64,000 nucleotides of DNA from Vitellaria paradoxa (Eukaryota; Streptophyta; Magnoliopsida; Ericales; Sapotaceae). The stretch lies in contig CM034236.1 in NCBI GenBank assembly GCA_019916065.1, forward strand, positions 18,242,805 through 18,306,804, written 5' to 3'. The stretch's first letter is position 1, and every line of letters begins with the position of its first letter. The translations under genes were made by a program, and so were the position numbers. This document shows positions 47,301 through 55,653 of this stretch, in pieces. The notes beneath the pieces were generated by a model. That model had not been told where the DNA came from, searched no databases, and worked only from the letters and a program-made list of their open reading frames with translations.

Positions 47301-50300
47301 CCATTGAGTCTACACCTAATGCTTCTGCCACTCTATCTTCTCCTTAGTCTTCAAATCCTCTCCTTGACCTGAAGCCTAGTGATTTTGATCTTCTAGTCGC
47401 TCTTTGGAAAGATAAACGTACATGCACTTCTTACCTTATTTCTATTGTTGTTTCTTATATAGCTCTCTCTTCCTTCTATCATACCTTTGTTATATCCCTC
47501 TCTACTTTTCTATTTCTCACTCTGTGTTTGAAGCCTTGTCTCATTTTGGGTGGCGTGCTGCCATAGAAGAAGAAATGTCTGCTTTTCGAGCCAATGAAAC
47601 TTGGGATTTGGTAGTTCTTCCACCTGAGAAGTCAATTGTTGGGTGTTGAGGGGTGTACTATATTAAAGTTCACCGTGATGGCTTTATTGATCGTTTGAAA
47701 GTACGGTCAGTTGCCAAAGGATATACTCATATTTATAGACTAGATTTTTTGGAAACTCTCTCTCCTGTGGCTAAAATTTCATCCATTCTTGTAGACTAGA
47801 TTTTTCGGAAACTCTCTCTTCTGTGGCTAAAATTTCATCCATTCGTCTTCTTATCTCACTTGCTGCTTTGTTTCAGTGGTCTCTTCATCAGTTGGATATC
47901 AAAAATGTTTTTTTTTTTTTTTTTCATGGCGATCTTGTTAAGGAAGTGTATATGGAGCAGCTACCTGGGTTTATTGCTTAGGGGGGAGTCTGGCTTGGTC
48001 TGTAAGTTGAAAAATCATTATATGGCCTTAAGCAATCCCCTCGGGCATGGTTTGGCAGATTTAGTGATGTGGTGATGGATTTTGGACTGACACAATGCGG
48101 TGTTGGTCATTTTGTGTTTTATTGAAATTTCTCTTAAGGGAAGCTTTGGTTGTTAGTATATGTGGATGATATTGTGATCACAGCAGATGATACATAAAGT
48201 ATTCATGATCTAAAACTGTTTCTTCAGCTCAAGTTCCAAACCAAAGACTTGGGTTCTTTGAAGTAATTTTTGGGCATTAAAGTAGCAAGATCACACACAA
48301 GTGTTGCCCTTACTCAAGGGAAATACGTATTTGATTTGTTGTCAGAGACAGCCATGTTGGGAGCTAAACCGATTAATACCCTAATGGATCCCAATACTAA
48401 ACTCCGTGCAGATACAGGAGAATTATTGGATGATCCTAGTCGATATCGTAGACTAGTTGGGAAACTCAATTATCTGACAGTTATACGACCAAATATTGCA
48501 TTTGTTGTAAGAATAGTTAGCCAATTTCTTGATGCACCTTGCTTTAGCTATTGGGATGTAGTCCTTCATATTTTGAGGTATCTAAAAGGTGCACCAGGAT
48601 GTGGTTTGTTATATCGAGATAATGGTCATATTCTTATTCAAGGATATACAGATGCAAACTGGGTTGGATCACCATTAGATAGACGCTTAACCACTGGATA
48701 CTGTATCTTTGCGGGAGGAAATTTGATATCCTGGAAAAGTAAAATGCAAACAGTGGTGGCAAGATCGAGTGCAGAGTCAGAGTATAGGGCTATGGTACAT
48801 ACATCCTGTGAATTGATTTGGGTACATCACATGCTGCAAGAATTGGAAGTTCCTGTATTATAGCTTATGCAGTTGTTTTGCGATAATTAAGCTACTATCC
48901 ACACAACTTTTAATCTAGTGTTTCATGAGCGAACAAATATATTGAGGTTGACTGTCACTTTATCAGAGAAAATTTTGCAAAATATTATCAAGACTAGTCA
49001 TGTAAAGTTTGAAAATCAACTGGTTGACTTATTCATTAAAGCCTTGGGAGATGTTAGAGTAAAAGTTATTTGTAACAAGCTTGGAACATATGATATATAT
49101 GCTTCAGATTGAGGGAGAGTGTTAATGAAGAGTGTTAGTGTCAGTGCACAGTCTTAATGTACATTAAGTAGGATACATGTACATACATAGGTATCTAGTG
49201 TGTGGGTGATTTGAACGGAAACCTCTGTGTGTGTGTATATATGTGTACTCCCTAGTTGACTGAATATAATAAAATTCAAGTCCTCTAACATTTATCATAA
49301 ACATTGTCATGTGAAGATTGTCTGATCTTAGTTCCACACTGTAGATTGCACAACTAAATTCCATAAATTTGCTTTTGAAAATGTTCAGTTAAGTAGATTT
49401 TAAAATGTGTAAAAAGAAATCAGGAAAATTTATGACTATTAAGTACGAAGAAGGATGGGACTTTCTTCTTTGAAAAGAGAAATACAAAAAAACTATAATG
49501 AAACTAGAAATGCCAAAACTCTTTTCTTCTTCTTCTTCTTCCTTTTTTTTTTTTCCTTTTTTCTCTTTTTTTTTTGTTTGTTTTTGTTTTTTTTTTTTTT
49601 TTTTTTGGGGGGGGGGGGATGCCTAGACTTACCCAAAAAAACAGTAGGTGCATTAAATTTTGACCTGGGAGGCAATTACCTACATTTTAATATTTTGTAC
49701 AACAAATCTGGCAGTCATCCCCCCCCCCCCCCAAAAAAAAAAAACCAAAAAAAACAGAAACTGCCATAACTTAGTTTTATCCCTGCTAGAGATGGTGAAC
49801 CATGAGAACAAAATTACTTCCAAATTAGAACTTGCGATATCATGGAGGAAAAAGAAATGCCTTTTAAAAAGCTACATATAAATTCTTCGATCTTTTGGTA
49901 GCATCTTTGAATACTGCAATAAATTTTGTATTATGTGAATTATAGCTCTGGAATATTCTTTGAATGTTCTAATGGATGTTCTTGGTGTGACAGGCTTAGT
50001 AACAAAACTGACAGATGACCAGAAATATGGGATGATTGAAGCTATTGCTCACCTTATTCATCGGGACTATCCAGCTATTGTTAAAGATTTTGTCAAACTT
50101 GATTTCATTCCGGAAGGGGTTAATTTGGAACCCATCTTGCCTGTACTGGCCAAGGTTTTTGATCAGGCACTTGAAGGTGGGGGTGCAAAAAATATCAACT
50201 TTCAGGAATTGGCATCAGATTTGGCACAAATAACATTTGACTATCCATTTAGAATACCTCCTTATTTTGCTCTAATAATTAGAGCAATAGGGGTGCTCGA

Positions 50301-53300
50301 AGGAATAGCTTTGGTGGGGAATCCTGAATTTGCAATTGTAGATGAAGCTTATCCATATATTGCACAGGTATGGAAATACTATACCCGTTTTCTAAGATCA
50401 ACTATACTTTAAAGTACAAAGTTGCTATTAAGAAGCAAGATTCTAATAAGATGAATTTAGTGGAAATGAGAATATGCTAAGATGGATGTGTAATAATATA
50501 AGGAAAGATAGGTTAAGGAATGAATATAGCCGAAATAAAGTTGAGTTGATATTGATTGAAGAGAAGTTGAGAAAATATAGTTTAAGATAGTTTTGTTATG
50601 TCCAACGTACACCTAGGGATGAACCTGTACGGAACAGTGAATTGATTCAAGGAAAAGAGTTATAGCTGACAAAAGGTAGACCTAAAATTAAATAGACTGA
50701 GATTGTGAGAAAAGTCACAATTTCATATAACTTCATAAAAACGTAACTCATGACAAAAATAAATTGTAAAAGAGAATTCATGTAGCAGACTTCAATTAGT
50801 TTTGGACAAGATTTTGTTGAGTTGAGTTGTATCATAAATATAAGCCCATTAGCGTGTGCATGCTAGATCATCCCAATATGAGATGCAATAGACTTGGTAT
50901 TTCATCTCATGTTACCAGCCCTGACAGTGTGTTTATTAGATAGCATTATTGTTTTTACTTATAATTTCATAAATAATGCTAAAAATAATCAAATTTGAAT
51001 GAATGTTCGAATCCCAACTGAGTAAAATTCAAAATAATTCAGATATTATCTTACTTAATGATTAGGCTAGCTAATTTTTTCTTGCTGTATCATCTCATCA
51101 ATCATAGGTATTTGAGACAATTTTCCCACAAAAGTTTGTTGAAAAAATTCTAGCATTTTTTTTTAATGTTTAAGATGTTTGTAGTGTTGATCCTTTTCTG
51201 AAGTTTCCGGTTCAGCTATCCCTAAAGAAATTCTCCGATCTTAATTTTTAGTGCCAACCTGTGTTGGCTGTTGTAAACTGATAAGCTGGTTGAGTGCCTT
51301 TGCCACGAGACCTAAATTGTAGGATACTTTTTATTCATGAAAAAACACTGAATGTGTTTTGCTTTTATTCAAAAACTAGTTGTGCATTAATATTTTACTG
51401 GCCTGACATTTTTTTTTTTGTGTACTTGCATACTCTTCCTATGTTTTTGCTGGATACTGGTCTGTACTCTAGATTGACATTTATTATATATTTCTTCTTT
51501 TAATTTTTTTTTCTTTGTATAATTTTGATTGTTCTGCTAGAGGCTCCTGACTGATGAATCACCACGTCTAAGGAATGCTTTACGCTACACAATATATGGG
51601 AAAGCTGGAGTATTTGATGCTGAAAGGTTCATAGATGTCATGCAAGCGTTTGAGAACTTCATAACTGCTGCCAAAAGTGGCGGCGGTGAGGATCTGAATG
51701 GGGATATGGCTGAGCTTGGGATTCTGCAAACTCAAGGAGACTATGTCTTGCCAGTATTTCCATTTAGTGCATCTCGATCAGAGCAGCCAATTCAAACAAG
51801 GGCAGCCTTAGCATTTCTATTGTCTGACAAGGGGAACTTCTTTCGGGAATTCCTGTTAGATGAGGTATTTTGAAGTAAAATTTCTATTATTCATCTAAAC
51901 TTCTAGCAACTTCATTTGTCCTGCTTTCCAGCTGCTGCCTTTTTCTTGCTCTTAAGCACTAAGCGTAATCTTGCATCTCACTGTTGAGAATTGTTTTCTT
52001 GTCACTACAGTTGCCATTGTTACTAGCAACAGGACAAGACATGAAGGTTTGTAGATTACACTAACATAAATGGGTTTAGACGAGTTGAGTATGCGGACCC
52101 ATTAAACAAGCAACTCTGTTCCAATTCCATTCTTACCTTCCTCTGTTCTGTATATCAGAAATCCTGCAAACAAGAGAAACCTAAGAGCCAACCAGTTGAT
52201 GGTAAACTTTTGCTGCTCCACCAACACTGATGCAGTGGCTGATGATAGGGAGCACGGATCAAACACCTTGCGCGCAAACAATGAAATTTTGGAATAGGGC
52301 AAAACTCATATTAGGCAGGCAACTATTGCTAGAGTTACAAAAACCACTTAGAACAATAGGAATAAAGTGTAAAATACACAATTTAATTAATCATCAAAAG
52401 CTCCCGGAATCCATAGGTTTACAGTACTTAAATAAAAAAACCCTAACTAGAAAATAGGAAACTGAATAATATAAAATAACTAAATTATTTTCATAGTTGT
52501 AATATTCTTGACTTGATAGCTAACCTAAATAAAATATTCTAAAAAGATATTTAAAAATAAGTAAATATTCTAAACTAATCCTAAACAAAATAATTTTGAT
52601 AGCTAAATATAATTTTTCACGAGTATCCAAAACAAAGTAGGAAACTTCCATAGTGTAATCTTATTACCATCTTCGCCCTGCTTCAAACATGTACTCTTTA
52701 GCTCCCTGTTGGGCCTCTACCTCCCCTCGAAACTCAGTCCCTAGAGACTCAACAATGATGCTCGTGCTCATGGTGGTCAATGTCTATGGGCTCAACTATT
52801 GACGACACCTGCACTGGAATGAGTATCGGAAGATTTTGACAGTCCTTTCCCTTAGCAAATTTGAATCAGCATTCTGAAAATGCTGGGTTTTTCAATTTTA
52901 GAAAACCAACCAAAACCCCACCACCATGGGCACCTTAAAGGGGATAAATTACAAATTAGTGGTGATCATTTGGCAGTGTTTGGTTTGCATTTGGTCATAT
53001 GCCTCAAGTGAAATGTTTTAGAGATTATTTGCAAGATCACATTGGGCATCTTGAAAATTTAATTTTGTCTCTTTCTTTGTTGGCCTGCAAAGCAGATTGT
53101 GAAGGGTATTGATGCTGTTACGAGGGAACAGTTAGTAAGAATAATGGCAGTTCTTGGTATTGGAAATGCTGCACCAGTTTTTAGCATGGTTCCTGCTTTG
53201 GGACCGATTAGGCCTGCTGCTCTTTTACCTACCATAACTGATGAGGACAAAGTCATATTGAACAACGTTCAGAAAATCATTGAATTCTTGACCGCAGGAA

Positions 53301-55008
53301 GTTCTGCATCAAGTTCATCAAATCAGGTATCAAAAAGCTCTGTTTGTTAACATAAATTCAAAAAGAGAGAAAGAAAGCAATTTGTATGATGATTGTGGGA
53401 ACTTTTGGGCACAGGACTGGAAAAAAAGAAGGGGGGGCATGGGCCCCCTTGAATTTGGGAGAGCCATTTGTATATGTAAATTTTGGGAATTTTTACGCCA
53501 TGTTTTGGCCCTCCTTAAATTTAAAAAATGACATACCTCAATTTAGGAGAACACTGCTGACATACAATATTTTGGTTAAAAGCTTTTTATGCTATAAACC
53601 CCTCCCCCCCCCCCCCCCCCCCCAAAAAAAAAAAAAACGAACAAGTTCAAAGAAACACAACTATTACATATAAATTTTTGGATAGGAAAAAATTTAAGCT
53701 ATGGACGAACCATCATAAAATTTGAATATTTATCTAGTTATGTATAGTCTAAAATTTGACAGCCCAACTAATTTTTTTTTTTTTTTAGTTTTGGTGATGC
53801 ATTATTGTTATATATTAATTAGGTTTCATATATTAGTTTATTTTTTATTTATTACATAAAATTGATAACATTAATTGTAATTTTTTCTAAGTCTATGTTT
53901 TCTTCAGAAAAAAAAAAAAAACTTAGATTTGGTCTCTGACAAAAAATCCTGTCTCTGTCCCTTTCTGGGCAGATACATGTGATGGGAATTTTCCCAAATA
54001 AATAGTGTGATACATTTAAATATTTTATTTTGGATTTCCGTTAAAGTTTATATTTTTTCAGTAGATATTCAATTCTAAGCTGTAAGCCATCTTTGTTTTG
54101 TTATTATCATCATCACCATTGTCGTCGTCATCATCATAATAATGATGATCATGATGATGTTTCTAGCATTTGCATAGTCTCACTACTCATTTAGATAAAT
54201 CAAAGTCACCCTATAAGTAATTTTCTTCTACACTAGAAAGCTGTTGGCCTCAATTTCTTTTGTTGAGATGGGGTAAATAGAACAATGAAATGGCCCAAGT
54301 ACCATAAGAAAACTTCATACTTCCTTGTAGCAAAAACCTATCAACACGCGTTATGGAAATTTATACAAAGTAAATCTAATTTCAAACTTCTACCCTTTGT
54401 TGGGTGTGCTTCTGGTAACGTGGTCGTGTATCCCAATTAAGATAGAACTTTGGTGAAGCGAGAAGAGTAATAGGAAACATCTTGATGCATAACTCCATCG
54501 CATCAGTTTTGTCGTAGGCATGGTTGCTAAATTGACAGACTTGGGTAAATACACAATGGCAGTATAATAACTGACACCTAGATATACTTTTTGTTCTGAT
54601 CTGAGCTATTTTTGACTTAAATGATTATGAATTAAATTGATTTTAATATTTACAAATTGAACAAATTGAATTGAATGGAACTCATTATGGTGAGTGAACA
54701 AGTTTTTCTCCATTTGTCTTCTGTTTAGTTTATCCTTCTGGGCATTAATTCTGTAAGCCATGTTGTGTGTTTACGTCCACAAATTTCCTTCATTGTGTGA
54801 TGCTCTCTCTCTCGTGAGACATTTAAATGGAAACAATCTGACTTCTATTATACCTTCTATGTGTCCACAGAGTGTTAATGTTACTAAGGTGGTCCAAGAA
54901 CTTCTTCCAGTTTTGCCAGGCCTTTCAGTCAAGGTGCTTCCCGAGGTGCTCAATCGGTTGTCTTCCCGAGTATTGGCACGCTTGATTCGAGATTCGTTTT
55001 TACAATGA
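32053..55008 (+). CDS. ABC1K6: plastid ABC1/UbiB-family atypical kinase, ABC1K6-like, 13 exons
   Basis: Complete coding gene for an 801-residue Activity-of-bc1-complex kinase of the chloroplast clade (plastoglobule/prenyl-lipid metabolism). Exons: 32053-32313, 32745-32894, 34465-34635, 38817-38960, 40082-40187, 40478-40626, 40750-40875, 41858-42001, 43716-43803, 49994-50367, 51541-51864, 53096-53326, 54871-55008. All introns are GT-AG and the joined frame is open. Residues 1 to about 50 are Ser/Arg-rich with few acids, a transit peptide. ABC1 hallmarks: KLGQ (216-219), Ala-rich loop AAAS (276-279), VAVK Lys298, ExD in EELD (346-348), catalytic HADPHPGN (Asp427, Asn432) and DFG (Asp445). The ~800-residue length suits ABC1K6 (At3g24190); ABC1K1/PGR6, recalled as about 680 residues, is the main alternative. 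The start is the first ATG after the leader. Introns total about 20.5 kb. Confidence 0.92.
32745..32894 (+). CDS. ABC1K6: ABC1K exon 2 (88-137)
   Basis: Helical, charged segment [19 protein letters not shown] followed by [12 protein letters not shown]. Acceptor ACAG, phase 0 at both ends. Confidence 0.9.
34465..34635 (+). CDS. ABC1K6: ABC1K exon 3 (138-194)
   Basis: Encodes [20 protein letters not shown] and an amphipathic helix ending DVIKKKVKE. Phase 0 at both ends. Confidence 0.9.
34919..34979 (+). mobile_element. 19-nt poly(A) micro-insertion with 21-bp target duplication
   Basis: AGAAATGTTCTTTAGAAAGC (plus A) occurs at 34919-34939 and again at 34959-34979. The 19 nt between are TCTTTTCC followed by A11. 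Same architecture as the insertion at 29513. Located in kinase intron 3. Confidence 0.65.
35472..36965 (-). mobile_element. SINE (Au-like) split by a copia element
   Basis: The left piece (35472 to about 35508: AAGGCGGTCCAATGCACAAG ... GGGCTGTGGAGG) and right piece (about 36861-36965: GACGCAATCTTACCCTTAG ... TTGAACCCACAACTTCCAAG) are the two halves of a repeat common in plant introns. On the minus strand the right piece has a pol III B-box-like GTGGGTTCAATAC and the left piece ends in T5. The copia insertion at 35504-36860 separates them. Confidence 0.55.
35504..36860 (+). mobile_element. internally deleted copia/TRIM-like element in kinase intron 3
   Basis: A 5' LTR about 183 nt long ends TTTCTAACT at 35686 and is followed at once by the initiator-tRNA-Met PBS TGGTATCAGAG. 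About 900 nt without pol follow, then the PPT GAGGGGGAG and a 3' LTR (36595-36860) that starts TGTGGGAAGATTAG and ends TTTCTAACT. LTR 3' halves match, whereas the 5' LTR appears shortened. Same strand as the gene. Confidence 0.7.
38018..38572 (+). repeat. 152-bp tandem repeat between ~80-bp direct repeats
   Basis: Two units spaced 152 bp (starting ATATGAGGTCATTT at 38166 and 38318) share ATATGAGGTCATTT, CTTTAAATATCGAA-like and GAGGCATAACCGGCT-like blocks. They lie between direct repeats at about 38018-38095 and 38482-38572 (AGACAAATCTAA ... CAAATAGGCC type). No TE hallmark. In kinase intron 3. Confidence 0.65.
38817..38960 (+). CDS. ABC1K6: ABC1K exon 4 (195-242)
   Basis: Carries the ABC1-specific KxGQ motif in [20 protein letters not shown], which folds over the nucleotide site in this family. 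Confidence 0.93.
40082..40187 (+). CDS. ABC1K6: ABC1K exon 5 (243-278 part)
   Basis: [20 protein letters not shown] to the Ala-rich nucleotide loop. The phase 1 junction splits the third Ala codon. Confidence 0.9.
40478..40626 (+). CDS. ABC1K6: ABC1K exon 6 (278-327)
   Basis: Completes [11 protein letters not shown] and carries VAVKVQRP with the ATP-contacting Lys298. Confidence 0.93.
40750..40875 (+). CDS. ABC1K6: ABC1K exon 7 (328-369)
   Basis: Contains [11 protein letters not shown] with the family ExD motif. Confidence 0.92.
41575..41850 (-). mobile_element. copia LTR end plus PBS fragment in kinase intron 7
   Basis: On the minus strand, CCAATTTCCTAACAACTTGC leads to GACTTAACATGG and TGTATCAGAGCC, the usual copia LTR end and Met-tRNA PBS with two inserted bases. 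Leader-like sequence follows to about 41575. No coding sequence. Confidence 0.5.
41858..42001 (+). CDS. ABC1K6: ABC1K exon 8 (370-417)
   Basis: Encodes [18 protein letters not shown] and VGVICYLKQ, the hinge and C-lobe entry. Confidence 0.92.
42114..42270. mobile_element. Tourist-like MITE, family M copy 3 (kinase intron 8)
   Basis: 157 bp. TIRs GGGGCTGTTTGG and CCAAACAAGGCC with TAA duplications at 42111-42113 and 42271-42273. The interior matches the two copies upstream of the gene at 31212 and 31485. Confidence 0.8.
43361..43560 (+). mobile_element. tRNA-derived SINE in kinase intron 8
   Basis: A-box-like TGGCTACAACTTAGG, then a B-box GAGTTCGAGCC at 43396-43406. A tail TGCGGTTTCCCATTGTCATT followed by A-rich sequence is typical of a common plant SINE 3' end. 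Borders approximate. Confidence 0.6.
43716..43803 (+). CDS. ABC1K6: ABC1K exon 9 (418-447 part)
   Basis: Catalytic loop [12 protein letters not shown] and the Asp-Phe of DFG. The phase 1 donor splits the Gly codon, just before the intron that carries a 5.4-kb copia element. Confidence 0.93.
43855..44025 (+). repeat. 5' LTR of intronic copia
   Basis: Begins TATTAACGAAGAG (TG changed to TA) and ends CCTCTAACA, directly followed by the PBS. Confidence 0.92.
44480..45772 (+). pseudogene. copia gag and protease
   Basis: Gag begins near [19 protein letters not shown] and includes [20 protein letters not shown] (UBN2/gag-polypeptide type). It has a CCHC knuckle [14 protein letters not shown] and a protease active site [12 protein letters not shown]. 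One TAA at 44777-44779 interrupts gag. The frame ends at TAA 45770-45772, but homologous sequence ([11 protein letters not shown]) continues in the same frame. Confidence 0.88.
45776..46827 (+). pseudogene. copia integrase
   Basis: GAG-pre-integrase zinc region ([13 protein letters not shown], then [11 protein letters not shown]) and core domain. The first His and one Cys of the HHCC set are replaced. The core shows HSDVWGPS and [10 protein letters not shown] (two Asp), but the segment that should hold the catalytic Glu reads [10 protein letters not shown], with Lys in its place. Stops and a frameshift lie at 46142-46158. Confidence 0.85.
46591..47531 (+). repeat. ~470-bp tandem duplication inside copia pol
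   Basis: The segment starting AGTGGGATTGACAAG at 46591 is repeated from 47063, offset 472 bp, with small differences. Both copies end in TTCTATTTCTCAC and GTGTTTGA. The duplication covers the end of integrase and the linker to RT. Confidence 0.85.
47532..49110 (+). pseudogene. copia reverse transcriptase and RNase H
   Basis: RT starts near [20 protein letters not shown]. The catalytic YVDDIVIT (about 48158) is kept, but several stops and frameshifts precede it, including a ~61-bp tandem duplication at about 47736-47855. The RNase H part is the longest open stretch (48270-48863), with [20 protein letters not shown] and [10 protein letters not shown]. Confidence 0.87.
49120..49290 (+). repeat. 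3' LTR of intronic copia
   Basis: Begins TGTTAATGAAGAG after the PPT and ends CCTCTAACA before the TTTAT duplication. Confidence 0.92.
49585..49745. repeat. T/G-tract and C/A-tract inverted termini (MITE-like)
   Basis: A T-tract joined to G12 (ending 49618) and, 100 bp on, C14 joined to A12 (49719-49744) form inverted ends. The centre is about 100 bp. Similar C-tract/A-tract junctions occur at 37250-37290 and 53601-53637, and T/G at 4111-4139. Confidence 0.5.
49994..50367 (+). CDS. ABC1K6: ABC1K exon 10 (447-571)
   Basis: Completes DFG, then [20 protein letters not shown] and [18 protein letters not shown]. Largest exon. The frame across the transposon-bearing intron is intact. Confidence 0.93.
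50467..50850 (+). pseudogene. LINE ORF2 C-terminal fragment (kinase intron 10)
   Basis: Frame-shifted match to the tail of plant LINE reverse transcriptases: an EMRIC..DGC-like start, then LIQGKEL, KGRP-like, EIVRKVTI and WKREFM-like pieces. It closes with GTAGCAGACTTCAATTAGTT and TTGGACAAGATTTTGTTGAG, the usual LINE 3' end phrase. A 5'-truncated copy. No A tail or target duplication identified. Confidence 0.55.
51541..51864 (+). CDS. ABC1K6: ABC1K exon 11 (572-679)
   Basis: [20 protein letters not shown] and a C-terminal plant-specific extension. Confidence 0.92.
51865..53095 (+). other. kinase intron 11
   Basis: Intron with AT-rich repeat-like sequence (about 52300-52650) and a GC-richer part (52680-52850), unclassified. 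No ORF is supported. Confidence 0.5.
53096..53326 (+). CDS. ABC1K6: ABC1K exon 12 (680-756)
   Basis: [20 protein letters not shown] and [20 protein letters not shown], then a Ser-rich stretch. Confidence 0.9.
53390..53985 (-). mobile_element. hAT-like non-autonomous element in kinase intron 12
   Basis: On the minus strand one end reads CAGAAAGGGACAGAGACAGG, close to the CAGGGGCGGAGCCAGG type end of many plant hAT derivatives. The other end carries GGGGGGGCATGGGCCCCC near 53431-53448, often seen in the same family. A long C-tract/A-tract lies at 53601-53637. Borders approximate. Confidence 0.4.
54107..54160. repeat. (ATC/GAT)n inverted microsatellite
   Basis: ATCATC repeats followed by GATGAT repeats, able to form a hairpin. 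In kinase intron 12. Confidence 0.7.
54871..55008 (+). CDS. ABC1K6: ABC1K exon 13 (757-801 and stop)
   Basis: [20 protein letters not shown] to the end [12 protein letters not shown] at 55006-55008. Confidence 0.9.
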   Translation, partial: SVNVTKVVQELLPVLPGLSVKVLPEVLNRLSSRVLARLIRDSFLQ

Positions 55009-55649
55009 AGATGCTGTGGTCTTGCTTCTTGAAGTCTCACAAAAGTGTATATATATATATATATATATATATCATGGTTATTTAAATACTGAAATCCTAC
55101 CAGCAATTGCACTATATTTTCCTAATTCATATTTGTTATGGCCGTCTGATTGCTGCACAAACGATAACTAGCCTGGAATAACCTCTCATAGATGATACTT
55201 TTTTACTCAAGGCTGAACAGATGTAAATTTGGAGGAAGAAGAAAAAGGAAAGAAAGCTAATGAAAATTTTCTTCAGCACGTTTTTTTCCATGGGTCATGT
55301 GCATGAACTGAGGTAATATTGATGAATATACAGATACGCATGTATATATGCTGCACTCTGGTAAGATGAAATTGCAATTTGTAGATATTCAGAAAAGGGA
55401 ATTCACTGCGGCGCCTCTTTTAATAGAAGTGCTGCCTGGATCGTGTGATTTCTAGTGAGTCGAATAAGGTTGATCTGTCCAGATATGCATAACACCGTAA
55501 GGAGAAAAAGGTGAGTTCTCTTCCCAAAATCCGCTTATCATTCTTAGTATCATTTGATTGCTATCAATAAATAATGTTCCACCCACCGCCAAGGTGGTAG
55601 TGTGCTGCTGGAGCTAGATTTCTGGCTTTTCTTTTAACTTCAGCGTGTC
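55009..55649 (+). terminator. ABC1K 3' UTR and polyadenylation region
   Basis: A (TA)n run at 55049-55071 and an AATAAA at 55566-55571 follow the stop. The true cleavage site cannot be told from sequence. Confidence 0.35.
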
Positions 55650-55653
55650 ATTG

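Larger units (their letters stand above)
43855..49290 (+). mobile_element. Ty1/copia element in kinase intron 9
   Basis: 5436 bp with identical-length LTRs of 171 bp (43855-44025, 49120-49290), PBS TGGTATCAGAGC at 44026, PPT GAGGGAGAG ending at 49119, and a perfect 5-bp target duplication TTTAT (43850-43854, 49291-49295). It lies in the sense orientation. By eye the LTRs differ at about 11 positions (roughly 6%). Gag, protease, integrase, RT and RNase H occur in the copia order but with stops, frameshifts and internal duplications, so it is dead. The host gene's splice sites on both sides are intact. Confidence 0.93.

Noticed and set aside
49455..49769. Phe-rich ORF of 104 codons
   Set aside because: Made by poly-T and poly-G tracts in an intron.
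32053..55008. Naming the kinase ABC1K1/PGR6 or ABC1K3
   Set aside because: The 801-residue length and the N- and C-terminal sequences fit ABC1K6 better. Final choice needs a phylogeny.
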